A stretch of 64,000 bases of DNA from Arthrobacter stackebrandtii (GCF_017876675.1 NZ_JAGIOI010000001.1:3100001-3164000), one strand, 5' to 3'; counted from the first letter of the stretch, positions 35,943 through 44,462 are shown. The notes: generated by a model from the letters alone, not told the origin. Program-made: numbers and translations.

Positions 35943-36662
35943 CTAGGCCTCCTGCGCCTTCTTCTTCCGGCTGGAGCTGATGGCCTTCAGCAGCTCGATG
36001 CCGATCGGGATGACGGAGACGGCTACGATGCCGATGAAGATGACGTCGAGGTTGTCGCGCACCCAGGGGACCTTGTTGCCCAGGACGTAGCCGAGGTAGG
36101 TGACGCCGCCGGCCCAGGCCACCGCGCCGATGGCGTTGAAGAGCAGGAACTTGCGCATGTCCATCTTTGCCACGCCGACGATGACGGGGACGAAGGTGCG
36201 CACAATGGGGACGAAGCGGGCCAGGATCAGGGCCTTGCCGCCGTGCTTTTCAAAGAAGGCGTGGGCCGAGTCGACGTGCTGCTTCTTGAAGAGCTTGGAA
36301 TCGGGCTTGTTGAAGATGGCGGGGCCGGCCTTGTAGCCGATGTAGTAGCCCAGCTGGTTGCCGACGAAGGCGCAGACGATGAGCAGCGCCATGAGCACCC
36401 AGATGTTCACGGGCATGGTGCCGGTGCTGACCAGGAGGCCGGCTGTGAAGAGCAGGGAGTCCCCGGGCAGGAAGAAGCCGACGAGCAGGCCGGTTTCGGC
36501 GAAGATGATGGCGCAGGCGATGACAACCACCCAGGCGCCGATGGCTTCGTTGCCCAGAATTACCATGGGGTCCAGCCAGTCGGGAAGGAAGCCGAGGGAC
36601 GGGACGGCGCCGCGGCCCATGAGCGCGGGCAGGGCGGATTGGCTCAAAGCAGTAAGTATCAC
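35943..36662 (-). CDS. DedA family membrane protein
   Basis: A 239-residue membrane protein of the DedA/VTT family, whose members flip undecaprenyl phosphate or phospholipids across the membrane. Landmarks: GLLVGFFLPGDSLLFTAG, GNQLGYYIGYKAG, and KALILARFVPIVRTFVPVIVGVAKM with the conserved Arg and Pro. A basic tail ends the protein. The start GTG 36662 is supported by TAATCT six bases upstream. Confidence 0.92.
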   Translation of the reverse strand: MILTALSQSALPALMGRGAVPSLGFLPDWLDPMVILGNEAIGAWVVVIACAIIFAETGLLVGFFLPGDSLLFTAGLLVSTGTMPVNIWVLMALLIVCAFVGNQLGYYIGYKAGPAIFNKPDSKLFKKQHVDSAHAFFEKHGGKALILARFVPIVRTFVPVIVGVAKMDMRKFLLFNAIGAVAWAGGVTYLGYVLGNKVPWVRDNLDVIFIGIVAVSVIPIGIELLKAISSSRKKKAQEA

Positions 36663-36668
36663 GCTACA

Positions 36669-36674
36669 AGATTA
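36669..36674 (-). promoter_or_regulatory. -10 box (TAATCT) of leaderless dedA-like gene
   Basis: On the minus strand TAATCT ends six bases before GTG 36662. Confidence 0.5.
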
Positions 36675-36743
36675 CGGTACTTCCCTGAACGCAGCCTCCA
36701 CCCGCAGGAGGATCTTGGCGGCCAAAAAAAGGGGACCAGGGGG

Positions 36744-36771
36744 TTGACAGCCCGTCTCCAGGTTGTATGGT
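36744..36771 (+). promoter_or_regulatory. Promoter of the YtrA-type ABC operon
   Basis: TTGACA (36744-36749), a 16-bp spacer, then TATGGT (36766-36771). This is one of the best sigma-70-type promoters in the window. Its -10 box overlaps the operator dyad described next. Confidence 0.75.
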
Positions 36772-36792
36772 TAGTTACATGAGTAATGAACC
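36769..36792. promoter_or_regulatory. Operator dyad for the GntR/YtrA regulator
   Basis: The 24 bases have the symmetric pattern GGTT-N2-TTAC-N4-GTAA-N2-AACC. The dyad starts inside the -10 box and covers the transcription start, 37 bp before the regulator gene, so a bound dimer would block transcription (autorepression, inferred). Confidence 0.7.
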
Positions 36793-36828
36793 GATGAGGC
36801 GTCGAGGGTTGGACGGGGGCTGCTGCCG

Positions 36829-37230
36829 GTGATTGACGACAGCAGGCCGATCTTTGTGCAGATCGCGGAAATGATCGAGAACGACATTGTCGACGGCGTC
36901 CTCGCCGAAGAGGCGCAGGTGCCGTCCACAAACGAGTTCGCCGCGTTCCACAGGATCAACCCGGCCACCGCCGCCAAGGGCGTCAACCGGCTCGTTGATG
37001 ACGGAATCCTTTACAAGAAACGGGGAATTGGCATGTTTGTTGCCACCGGAGCCCGGGCGGTCCTTGTGGGTCGCCGCCGGGAGGAATTTTACGAGCAGTA
37101 CCTGGCGCCGCTTGCCCGCGAGGCCCGGAAGCTGGGGATCGACGGCGCACAGCTGTCGGACATGCTGGCACGGGAGGCTGCTTCCGCCGTCGCCGGCGCC
37201 ACAACGAGAGCGAAGGAGGGTGCATTGTGA
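36829..37230 (+). CDS. GntR family transcriptional regulator, YtrA subfamily
   Basis: A 133-residue regulator with an N-terminal winged helix: RPIFVQIAEMIENDIVDG, then VPSTNEFAAFHRINPATAAKGVNRLVDDGILYKKRGIGMFV. The short C-terminal part of about 50 residues (no ligand domain) is the mark of the YtrA group, which usually represses its own ABC operon and is released by cell-wall stress. GTG 36829 is the start; the stop overlaps the ATPase start (GTGA). The dyad at 36769-36792 is the likely target. Confidence 0.9.
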   Translation: MIDDSRPIFVQIAEMIENDIVDGVLAEEAQVPSTNEFAAFHRINPATAAKGVNRLVDDGILYKKRGIGMFVATGARAVLVGRRREEFYEQYLAPLAREARKLGIDGAQLSDMLAREAASAVAGATTRAKEGAL

Positions 37231-38195
37231 ACACGGCCGTAGTGGATGTGGAACACCTGAGCCGCCATTACCGCAGCGTCACGGCGCTGGAGGACATCAC
37301 GCTGAGCCTGCAAGAGGACAAGATTTACGGCCTGCTGGGCCGCAACGGCGCGGGCAAGACCACGCTGATGTCCATCCTGACGGCGCAGGGATTTGCCAGC
37401 TCGGGGGAGGTTCGCGTGTTTGGCGAGCACCCCTATGAAAACGAGCGGGTCCTGAGCAGGATCTGCTTCATCAGGGAGTCGCAGAAGTATCCTGACGACT
37501 TCAAGCCCGTCCACGCCTTCAAGGCCGCAGCCCTGTTCTACAAGAATTGGGACCAGGGGTTGGCGGAGCAGTTGGCGGAGGAATTCCAGCTGCCCATGAA
37601 ACGGCGGATCAAGAAGCTCTCCCGCGGACAGCTCTCGGCGGTCGGGGTCATCATCGGCCTGGCCTCCCGCGCCGAGCTGACGTTCTTCGACGAACCCTAC
37701 CTGGGCCTGGACGCCGTGGCGCGGCAGCTGTTTTATGACCGCCTGCTGGCCGACTACGCCGAATTCCCGCGCACCATCGTGCTGTCCTCGCACCTGATCG
37801 ACGAGGTCGCGAACCTGCTGGAACACGTCATCATCATCGACAAGGGCCGCATCATCATCGACGACGACGCCGAGAACATCCGCGGTTCCGCCGTCAACGT
37901 CGCCGGCACCGCCGCCCGCGTTGAGGCGTTCACGGCCGGCCGCCCCGTCCTGCACCGCGAGGGCGTCGGCGCCCTGGTCTCGCACACGGTCGAGGGCACG
38001 CTTAGTGCGGCGGAGCGCCGCGAGGCGCAGGAGCTGGGACTGGAACTGGGTCCGGTTTCCCTGCAGCAATATGTCATCAGGAAGACGCTCGACGCCGGAT
38101 CCTCCTGGGGAGCCGAACCGGCGGCCGATGATGCGGCCGGGCTGGGCAACGGCGCATCGGCAAGCAAGCATGCCCGGACAGGAGCAACACGATGA
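37227..38195 (+). CDS. ABC transporter ATP-binding protein, YtrB-like
   Basis: A 322-residue ATPase with Walker A GRNGAGKTT, signature LSRGQLSAV, Walker B LTFFDEPYLGLD and switch region VLSSHLIDEV. The last 90 residues form a regulatory extension with an Ala/Gly-rich tail. It overlaps the regulator and the permease genes by four bases each, so the three are co-translated. Probably exports a wall-active compound or senses envelope damage, as YtrBCDEF does in Bacillus; this is inference from the family. Confidence 0.9.
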   Translation: MNTAVVDVEHLSRHYRSVTALEDITLSLQEDKIYGLLGRNGAGKTTLMSILTAQGFASSGEVRVFGEHPYENERVLSRICFIRESQKYPDDFKPVHAFKAAALFYKNWDQGLAEQLAEEFQLPMKRRIKKLSRGQLSAVGVIIGLASRAELTFFDEPYLGLDAVARQLFYDRLLADYAEFPRTIVLSSHLIDEVANLLEHVIIIDKGRIIIDDDAENIRGSAVNVAGTAARVEAFTAGRPVLHREGVGALVSHTVEGTLSAAERREAQELGLELGPVSLQQYVIRKTLDAGSSWGAEPAADDAAGLGNGASASKHARTGATR

Positions 38196-38947
38196 GCACC
38201 ACAATTGACCCGCCAATGAACACCGCACCGTATGCGGGGCTGCCCCGCGGCACCGGCCACCGTGCCTGGGCGGTTGCCCGGATGCAACTGATCAACAAGT
38301 GGACATTCCTGGGCATACCGGCCGTCATCCTGGTGGCGTCCTTCGCCTTGACCTTGGCGATCTGGGCGATGATCCCGGACTCGGCAACGGGACCCAAATA
38401 TTCCGGCGCCGGCCAGGCCATCATGTGGTATTTCTTCGCCCTCGGCCTCCAGTCGCTGACATTGACGTTCCCGTTTTCGCAGGGGCTGAGCGTCACCCGC
38501 CGGAACTTTTTCATTGGCACAGTGGGCCTGTTCATGCTGGTGGCGGCGGCCGTCTCCGGGCTGTACGTCTTCCTGGGATGGGTTGAAACGGCTACCCACG
38601 GTTGGGGCCTGAATGGCCAGATGTTTGCCCTGCAATGGATTGCCGACCGGCACTGGTTCATCCAATTGTTCTTCTACTTTGTGGTGATGATGTTCCTGTT
38701 CCTCCTTGGGTTCTGGGGTGCAACCGTCTACAAGCGCTGGCAGGCAACGGGATTGTTGGCCGCCGGCATCGCCCTCGGGGTCTTGGCCGTGGCGGGCATC
38801 GGGCTGGCCACCTGGCAGGGCTGGTGGTCGTCCGTGGGGGCGTGGATCGTCTCGCTGACGCCGCTGTCAATCGGGTTGGTGGTGCTGGGGCTGTGCGCGT
38901 TGCTGGGAGTCGGGGCGTACCTGACCCTGCGCCGGGCCACGCCGTAG
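38192..38947 (+). CDS. ABC transporter permease, YtrA-operon partner
   Basis: A 251-residue protein with six hydrophobic helices and no large soluble part, starting after a short hydrophilic N-terminus. It follows the ATPase with an ATGA overlap. One permease with one ATPase suggests a homodimer of each. No substrate clue. Confidence 0.87.
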   Translation: MSTTIDPPMNTAPYAGLPRGTGHRAWAVARMQLINKWTFLGIPAVILVASFALTLAIWAMIPDSATGPKYSGAGQAIMWYFFALGLQSLTLTFPFSQGLSVTRRNFFIGTVGLFMLVAAAVSGLYVFLGWVETATHGWGLNGQMFALQWIADRHWFIQLFFYFVVMMFLFLLGFWGATVYKRWQATGLLAAGIALGVLAVAGIGLATWQGWWSSVGAWIVSLTPLSIGLVVLGLCALLGVGAYLTLRRATP

Positions 38948-38962
38948 GCCGGCTCCGCCTTC

Positions 38963-39020
38963 GCCGCCCATATTGACCCGTGCCGCTGAAATGTCGCCGG
39001 CACGGGTCAATATGGGCGGC
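38963..39020. repeat. Perfect 23-bp inverted repeat after the permease gene, with a further partial copy
   Basis: Arms 38963-38985 and 38998-39020 are exact reverse complements around a 12-nt loop. A third copy of CAATATGGGCGGC follows at about 39039-39051. It may terminate the ABC operon, but there is no U-run, and the repeated third arm is more like a dispersed intergenic element. Confidence 0.85.
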
Positions 39021-39126
39021 ATTTGTTAATTGCACCGGCAATATGGGCGGCGTGGGCCAACGCGGGCAGCATCCACGGCATATGTGAGATGCCGCTCGGA
39101 AGGAACGGCCTGTCGGTGCCCGGGGG

Positions 39127-39132
39127 TAGCCT
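39127..39132 (+). promoter_or_regulatory. -10 box (TAGCCT) of the exonuclease-BRCT gene
   Basis: TAGCCT ends six bases before GTG 39139; the spacer is a run of G. Confidence 0.45.
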
Positions 39133-39138
39133 TGGGGG

Positions 39139-40137
39139 GTGGCTTTGGACTTTACTGCAATCGATTTTGAAACCGCCAACGGATTTAGGGGATCGCCCTG
39201 CTCCGTGGGCCTGACAAAGGTCCGCGGCGGGGTGATTGTTGAGGAAGGCTACTGGCTCATGCGCCCGCCGGAGGGGCACGACCACTTCGACTCGCGCAAC
39301 ATCACCATCCACGGGATCACCCCGGACGACGTCGCCGCGGCCCCGCGCTTCCGCGACGTCTTCCCGGAAGTGGACGCCTTTATCGGCGCGGATCCGCTGG
39401 TGGCGCACAACGCGGCCTTCGACCTGGGCGTGATCCGTTCCGCCGCGGAGGTCTCCGGCATCCCGGCACCCGCCTATGACTACGCCTGCACCGTGGTGCT
39501 CTCTCGCAAGAATTATTCGCTGCCGTCCTATTCCCTGCCGTTCGTGGCCGAGGCTGCCGGCGTGCCGCTGCGCAACCACCACGACGCCACCGAGGATGCC
39601 CGCGCTTGCGCCGGCATCATGGTGGACATAGCTGGCAAGCACGGTGCGGAGTCGGTCCGCGGCGTCTTTGAGTCCATGAAACTGGCCATGCCGCACGCCG
39701 GCGCCTGGAACCCCGCCACGGACGGGCTGTCCAAGGCCACCCGGTCCGCCCTCGAAAAGTTGGCCGAGATGAAGGCCGGGACAGCCGGTGGAACAGCCCG
39801 CCGCGGAGGCGGCAGCTGGTCCACCGAGGGCCCCAACCCGGAGCCCAACCTGCACGCCGACATCGCCCACCCGCTCTTCGGCCAGACGGTGGTCTTCACG
39901 GGCGACCTCGGCCTGGGCCGACCCGAGGCCAAGCTCCGGGCAGCCGCACACGGTGCACGGTGCGCAAGCTCCGTCACGCTCAAGACCACGGTCCTGGTGG
40001 TGGGCAGCGGGTTCACGGCCTCTGACCTGCGGAGCGGGCGGCTGACATCCAAGGCCAAGCGCGTGCTGGACCTCCAGCGCCGCGGCCAGGGCATCGAGGT
40101 GCTCTCCGAGGGCGAGTTCATGCAGATGGTGGGCTAG
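39139..40137 (+). CDS. DnaQ-like 3'-5' exonuclease fused to a BRCT domain
   Basis: A 332-residue protein. The N-terminal 170 residues are a DEDDh exonuclease like DNA polymerase III epsilon: Asp9/Glu11 in AIDFET, Asp in HNAAFDLG, and HHDATEDA with the general-base His and last Asp. A flexible linker follows, then a C-terminal BRCT domain (about 245-330, beginning LFGQTVVFTGDLG), which in other proteins binds DNA ends or partners. Probably a repair or proofreading nuclease distinct from the replicative epsilon. Confidence 0.9.
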   Translation: MALDFTAIDFETANGFRGSPCSVGLTKVRGGVIVEEGYWLMRPPEGHDHFDSRNITIHGITPDDVAAAPRFRDVFPEVDAFIGADPLVAHNAAFDLGVIRSAAEVSGIPAPAYDYACTVVLSRKNYSLPSYSLPFVAEAAGVPLRNHHDATEDARACAGIMVDIAGKHGAESVRGVFESMKLAMPHAGAWNPATDGLSKATRSALEKLAEMKAGTAGGTARRGGGSWSTEGPNPEPNLHADIAHPLFGQTVVFTGDLGLGRPEAKLRAAAHGARCASSVTLKTTVLVVGSGFTASDLRSGRLTSKAKRVLDLQRRGQGIEVLSEGEFMQMVG

Positions 40138-40196
40138 TAAAACCAGCCCGACGGCGCCCGGCCCCACCAACCCGTGACGCTGCGGCCGGTCCGCGC

Positions 40197-40202
40197 TACG
40201 CT
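40197..40202 (+). promoter_or_regulatory. -10 box (TACGCT) of the MmcQ/YjbR gene
   Basis: TACGCT ends seven bases before ATG 40210. Confidence 0.45.
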
Positions 40203-40209
40203 TTCTGGC

Positions 40210-40617
40210 ATGGCCCACCCCCGGATGTACGACGACGCTGACCCCCTCCTGGTGCGCCTGCGCACACTGTGCCTGGCCTTCCCCGAGGCCGTGGAAAAGG
40301 AAACCTTCGGACGGCCCACGTTCCGCTGCGGGAAGATCTTTGCCTACTTCGGACAGGGACAGAAGGACCATCCCCGCGAGGCCTCGGTCCAGGTTCTGCC
40401 CGAGGCGGACGAGCGGGAGGCGCTGCTGGCGGATCCGCGCTTCTATGTTCCGTCCTACATCGGCGCGTATGGCTGGGTGGGACTTGACCTCAGCGACGGC
40501 GACCCGGACTGGCAGGAAATAGCCGAGCTGCTGGACAGCTCCTACCGGCACATTGCCCCTGCCCGGTGCCTGGCCCGGCTGGAGCAGGAAGGCTCCCCGG
40601 CGGACTCGAAACCATGA
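40210..40617 (+). CDS. MmcQ/YjbR family protein
   Basis: A 135-residue protein with the fold of the YjbR/MmcQ family (CyaY-like DNA-binding fold): LCLAFPEAVEKETFGRPTFRCGKIFAYF, then YVPSYIGAYGWVGLDL and IAELLDSSYRHIAPARCLARL. The biochemical role of the family is unclear. ATG 40210 is used in line with the -10 box; upstream in-frame codons are unlike the family. Confidence 0.85.
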   Translation: MAHPRMYDDADPLLVRLRTLCLAFPEAVEKETFGRPTFRCGKIFAYFGQGQKDHPREASVQVLPEADEREALLADPRFYVPSYIGAYGWVGLDLSDGDPDWQEIAELLDSSYRHIAPARCLARLEQEGSPADSKP

Positions 40618-40679
40618 CCACAGGCCGCCAGTTTCGTCATGCGGCGCAACAATTCTGGGGAACAGTCGCCCGGCGGTCC

Positions 40680-40685
40680 TACTGT
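40680..40685 (+). promoter_or_regulatory. -10 box (TACTGT) of the DUF4395 gene
   Basis: TACTGT ends six bases before ATG 40692. Confidence 0.45.
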
Positions 40686-40691
40686 TGGCCT

Positions 40692-41273
40692 ATGAGCCAG
40701 TTTGCAGACATCCCCGCCGCCACCGAATTCATCCAGGCGCCCGGCACACCGGGTGCGCCCGGCGGGTCGCTCACCCCTGCGGCCGACAGCTCACTCAAGC
40801 GCTTCTTCTCGTTCCCGAACCCGGTCAATGAATATGCCGCCCGCAGCACGGCCGGCATCGTGGTGGTCCTGGCGCTCGTGGCCGTACTCGCCCAGTGGGA
40901 ATGGCTGGTGGGCGTGATCGCTGCCGGCTTCATTCTTCGACTGGCCTTCGGCCCCCGCATTTCACCGGCGGCTCTGCTCTCCGTCAAGGTCCTCGCCCCG
41001 CGCTTTGGCGAACCCCGCCTCGTGCCCGGCCCGCCCAAGCGTTTTGCCCAGGGCATCGGTGCGCTGCTCTCACTCGCGGCGTTCGCACTCCTTCTGTCCG
41101 GTGCGGCACTGCCCGGCTGGACGCTCATCGCCTTCCTGATTGTCGCGGCGTCGCTCGAGGCATTTGTGGGCCTGTGCCTGGGCTGCAAGATCTTCGGTTT
41201 CCTGGCGCGCCGCGGACTGATCCCGGAGGGCATTTGCGAGGAATGCGCCAACATCGGTCTCCGCAAGCCATAG
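40692..41273 (+). CDS. DUF4395 family membrane protein
   Basis: A 193-residue protein: a hydrophilic Pro/Ala-rich start, FSFPNPVNEYAAR, then four hydrophobic helices in two pairs, with GPRISPAALLS between them and CLGCKIF in the last one; EGICEECANIGL closes the chain. FPNPVNEYAAR and the late CxxC-type cysteines are DUF4395 features. In some bacteria the family is linked to rhodanese or thioredoxin genes, which suggests redox or sulfur handling; no such neighbour exists here. Confidence 0.85.
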   Translation: MSQFADIPAATEFIQAPGTPGAPGGSLTPAADSSLKRFFSFPNPVNEYAARSTAGIVVVLALVAVLAQWEWLVGVIAAGFILRLAFGPRISPAALLSVKVLAPRFGEPRLVPGPPKRFAQGIGALLSLAAFALLLSGAALPGWTLIAFLIVAASLEAFVGLCLGCKIFGFLARRGLIPEGICEECANIGLRKP

Positions 41274-41341
41274 CTCCCGCCGGGGAAAATCTGGATTTGG
41301 GGCTGCAGGTCCGCCGCAACCGCGCCGTCCGTGTGCCCCGG

Positions 41342-42436
41342 CTATGCCCCGGTGGTCAGCCGGATGAACTCATTGCCCAGGTGCTGGATCACGGACGGTG
41401 CCTCACACAATGTCAACCACGACGGCGGCAGGGCGGCTTCCCCGTGCAGCGCGCCCAGGATGTTCCCGGCAATCGCAGCCGTGGAGTCGCTGTCGCCGCT
41501 GTGGTTGGCTGCCAGCCGGATCGCCGCCAGGAAATGGTCGACCGCCGAAACAGCCGCCCGCTCCGTCACCAGCACGGAATAGAGAGCAACCGCCAGGGCC
41601 TCCTCGGCAACCCAGCCCAGCCCCAGCGCGTCGGTGAGGGCATCGCCGGACAGGGGTTCGCCGTCGTGCGCGGAGAGGGAGAGTGCCGCGTCCAGGCGCG
41701 CCAACAGCTCCGGATCAGCGGAAGGCTCGACGGCGGCCCGCGCCTGGGCGGATTCCGCCGCCTCGCGCAGTGTCCGGCCCTCCGTGACGAGCTCGTGGAT
41801 CAGCCAGCTGAACGCGCCGGAGGACTGCCGGGCGGCGGGGTGCCCGTGGGTGAGCGAGGCGGCGTCGGCGCTGATTTTGTAGACGGTTTCCGCGTCAATG
41901 TTGGGCAGGAAGCCGTAGGGGGCCGAGCGCATGACGGTGCCGCAGCCCTTGGAATCGGGGTTGACGGGGCGGGCGGGGGTGCCCATCTCGCCGGTGGACA
42001 GGCCCGTGATGCAGGCGTTGCCGGGGTGGCGCTGGTGGTGGAGGACGCTTTGCGCATCGATCCAGCGCGGGGACTGCTCGGGCGCGTGGCCGGGGGCCTC
42101 AATGCCCTGCGTTTTGAGCCAGCGAAGGTAGGCAAGCCACTGGCAGGCGTTGATGTCGGCGCTGATGCCGTCGTTGGCCCATTCGAGGACGTCGAGCAGG
42201 CCGTCGAGGGTGTAGAGGGTCATCTGGGTGTCGTCGGAGAAGTGCGGCGGGGTGCCTGACTGCGAGAGGTCAACCAGTCCCGCGGGGCCGTATTTTGCGG
42301 TGATCTCGGCGAGCGAATCAAATTCCACGAGGTAGCCAAGGGCATCGCCCAGGGCCCCGCCCATGAGCGAGCCCCGGACGCGGCTGGCGAATACGGCGGA
42401 GTCTGCGGGGGCTGGGGTCTGCGCGGGAGAAGTCAT
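41342..42436 (-). CDS. ADP-ribosylglycohydrolase family protein
   Basis: A 364-residue all-helical hydrolase of the DraG/ARH type. SLMGGALGDALGYLVEF and the metal site FSDDTQMTLYTLDGL are diagnostic; SDSTAAIAGNILGALHG near the C-terminus supplies the second pair of Mg2+ ligands. It removes ADP-ribose from a protein, nucleic acid or small molecule; the target is unknown and no ADP-ribosyltransferase is nearby. ATG 42436 is supported by TAAATT six bases upstream. Confidence 0.92.
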   Translation of the reverse strand: MTSPAQTPAPADSAVFASRVRGSLMGGALGDALGYLVEFDSLAEITAKYGPAGLVDLSQSGTPPHFSDDTQMTLYTLDGLLDVLEWANDGISADINACQWLAYLRWLKTQGIEAPGHAPEQSPRWIDAQSVLHHQRHPGNACITGLSTGEMGTPARPVNPDSKGCGTVMRSAPYGFLPNIDAETVYKISADAASLTHGHPAARQSSGAFSWLIHELVTEGRTLREAAESAQARAAVEPSADPELLARLDAALSLSAHDGEPLSGDALTDALGLGWVAEEALAVALYSVLVTERAAVSAVDHFLAAIRLAANHSGDSDSTAAIAGNILGALHGEAALPPSWLTLCEAPSVIQHLGNEFIRLTTGA

Positions 42437-42442
42437 GCCTCC

Positions 42443-42448
42443 AATTTA
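42443..42448 (-). promoter_or_regulatory. -10 box (TAAATT) of the ADP-ribosylglycohydrolase gene
   Basis: On the minus strand TAAATT ends six bases before ATG 42436. Confidence 0.45.
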
Positions 42449-42585
42449 CCGTTCCCGGGCGGCGTGTGGGTCAGCGGGGTGAGGTTCACAGCGTGTTCCC
42501 CGGCAAGCCGCAGCCCCGCGGCCCGGCCGGCGTTGCCCAGTAGACTCGTGGGTGACCATAACATCCTGCAATGACGAGGAGACGC

Positions 42586-42942
42586 ATGCGCGAGCCCGCC
42601 TGGCGACGGACCGGCAAGACACCCGACTACCGTTTTTCACTGGCCAATGAGCGGACCTTCCTGGCCTGGGTGCGCACGGCGCTGGCACTACTGGCGGGCG
42701 CCGTCGCGATTGACCAGCTGGCGCCGGAAATTGCCCCGCCGCTGGTCCGCATCATCCTGTGCATGGTCCTGGCGGGAATCGGCGCCGTGCTGGCGATCGT
42801 CAGTTACCGGCGCTGGGCGCACCAGGAACAGGCCATGCGCAACGACGCCGAGCTGCCGCACTCGTGGCTGATGCTGGGCATGACGGTCGTCGTCTCACTC
42901 GCCGCCATCATCTTCGCCGTGCTGATCCTGGTGGCTCCGTAG
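42586..42942 (+). CDS. DUF202/YidH family membrane protein
   Basis: A 118-residue protein with the family signature RFSLANERTFLAWVRTALALLAGAVAI and three membrane helices. GAGGAG four bases upstream favours ATG 42586 over an in-frame ATG at 42571. TAGACT at 42540-42545 may be its -10 box, giving a short leader. It is followed at once by a second DUF202 gene. Function unknown. Confidence 0.85.
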   Translation: MREPAWRRTGKTPDYRFSLANERTFLAWVRTALALLAGAVAIDQLAPEIAPPLVRIILCMVLAGIGAVLAIVSYRRWAHQEQAMRNDAELPHSWLMLGMTVVVSLAAIIFAVLILVAP

Positions 42943-42943
42943 C

Positions 42944-43330
42944 GTGGCGCCGAGCGAGCGGCCGGCCCGGGACCCCGGCCTGCAGCCGGAGCGCACGGCC
43001 CTGTCGTGGCGCCGGACCATCATGAGCGCCATCGCCGCCGACATCCTCATCTGGCGCGGCTGGTTCCAGGCCCTCACCGGGGCCGGCGGCGGGGCTGCGG
43101 ACAACACCGCCCAGGTGGTCGGCATGGGGGTGTGCGCCTCCGTGGCGGCCCTGACCACGATCATCCTGGTCCTGTGCGCCGTGGCCCGGATCAAGGTGCT
43201 GCACTCCGGCACGGCGGCCCTGGAATCGGAGGCCCGCATTGCGGCTCCGGCTCTTACGTTGCGTACAGCTTCGGCCGCTATAGTTGCTCTGGCTGCCGCC
43301 ACCGTGAGTGCCATCGCCCTGGGAATGTAA
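42944..43330 (+). CDS. DUF202 family membrane protein, second copy
   Basis: A 128-residue protein with GLQPERTALSWRRTIMS, the DUF202 signature in its second form, and three membrane helices. It begins at GTG one base after the previous stop. Pairs of DUF202 proteins of unequal type are common in actinobacteria and probably form a hetero-oligomer (inference). Confidence 0.85.
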   Translation: MAPSERPARDPGLQPERTALSWRRTIMSAIAADILIWRGWFQALTGAGGGAADNTAQVVGMGVCASVAALTTIILVLCAVARIKVLHSGTAALESEARIAAPALTLRTASAAIVALAAATVSAIALGM

Positions 43331-43412
43331 CCCTTCCCGGCGGTCAAACGGCCCGCCGCGGGCGCAGCCCGAACCGACTTTTTCGTTTTCGAACCGTAAG
43401 GACCCTCCCGCC

Positions 43413-44366
43413 ATGACTTCATCCGGAACGGCCAAGGCCCCGGCGCAGGCCTATCCGCTCAGCATTCGCACCGCCATCGAGGGGCTGGGCAGCTTCATCA
43501 TTGTCTTTGCCGGCCTGGGCACCGCCCTGTTCAGCCCCGCAGGCTCCGGATCCACGATCGGCTTCGCCTACGGCCTGGCCATGGTTGCCGCCATCATCTC
43601 CTTCGGCCATGTCTCCAACGGCTACTTCAACCCGGCGTTTTCGCTCGGCATGGCGGTCGCCGGCCGGCTGAAGTTCTCCGCCGCGGGCCTGTACATCGTG
43701 GCCCAGACCGTGGGCGCCATCCTCGCCTCGGCAGTATGGCTGGCCATGATGAAGGTCATGCCGGCCGAGGCCACGCCCGAGACCGCCAAGCTCTTCGGCG
43801 CCCTCGCCAACGGCTTCGACACCCACTCGCCGTCAAGCGTGCCCATGATCGGTGTGCTGATTGTGGAATTCGTGCTCGTGGGCGTGCTGACCGCCATGCT
43901 CCTGGGCGCAACCTCGCCGCGCAACAAGACGGTGCTGGGACCCATCTCGATCGGCATCGCCTTCGCCATCGCCGTCGCCATCACCATGCCCCTGAGCAAC
44001 GGTTCCCTGAACCCGGCCCGAGCCACTTCGGTGGTCTTCCTCGCCGAGTCCTGGGCCGTGGGCCAGCTGTGGCTGTTCTGGCTGGCACCGTTGTTCGGCG
44101 CCGCACTGGCCGCCGCCGTCTACCGCTCCTTTGCCGCGTCCGAGAAGAATGTGCCGCTCCTCGCGGACGACGCCGAAACACCCTCCGCGCCCCTCGCCGC
44201 CGAGGCTTCTTCCGCAGCTTCTGAGACGGCTGCCGCGCTGTCCATTGAAAAGTCTGGTGAAACCGGGGCCGCGGACAAGGGCGACGCCGCTGCTGACGTG
44301 GACGATGCACCTGCCGCCAAGTCCGTGGACGACGCACAGGCCTTCTTCGACGCTCACAAGAAGTAG
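43413..44366 (+). CDS. MIP family channel (aquaporin/glycerol facilitator type)
   Basis: A 317-residue protein. Six membrane helices and the two half-helix motifs are present: NPA in NGYFNPAFSLG and NPAR in NGSLNPARATS, the latter with the selectivity-filter Arg. The last 70 residues are a cytoplasmic Ala/Glu/Asp-rich tail ending FFDAHKK, absent from model aquaporins. Water or small neutral solutes are the likely cargo. TAAGGA precedes the ATG, and a perfect terminator follows. Confidence 0.88.
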   Translation: MTSSGTAKAPAQAYPLSIRTAIEGLGSFIIVFAGLGTALFSPAGSGSTIGFAYGLAMVAAIISFGHVSNGYFNPAFSLGMAVAGRLKFSAAGLYIVAQTVGAILASAVWLAMMKVMPAEATPETAKLFGALANGFDTHSPSSVPMIGVLIVEFVLVGVLTAMLLGATSPRNKTVLGPISIGIAFAIAVAITMPLSNGSLNPARATSVVFLAESWAVGQLWLFWLAPLFGAALAAAVYRSFAASEKNVPLLADDAETPSAPLAAEASSAASETAAALSIEKSGETGAADKGDAAADVDDAPAAKSVDDAQAFFDAHKK

Positions 44367-44382
44367 CAGCACCCTGCAACCA

Positions 44383-44425
44383 CGACTCCTCCCCGATCAT
44401 GGCAGTGCCGGTCGGGGAGGAGTCG
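44383..44425 (+). terminator. Rho-independent terminator of the MIP gene
   Basis: A perfect 14-bp stem (44383-44396 with 44412-44425) with a 15-nt loop, followed by TTTAA. Confidence 0.8.
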
Positions 44426-44462
44426 TTTAAGGACCGTGGCCGGGAATGTCGGAACCCTCGGA

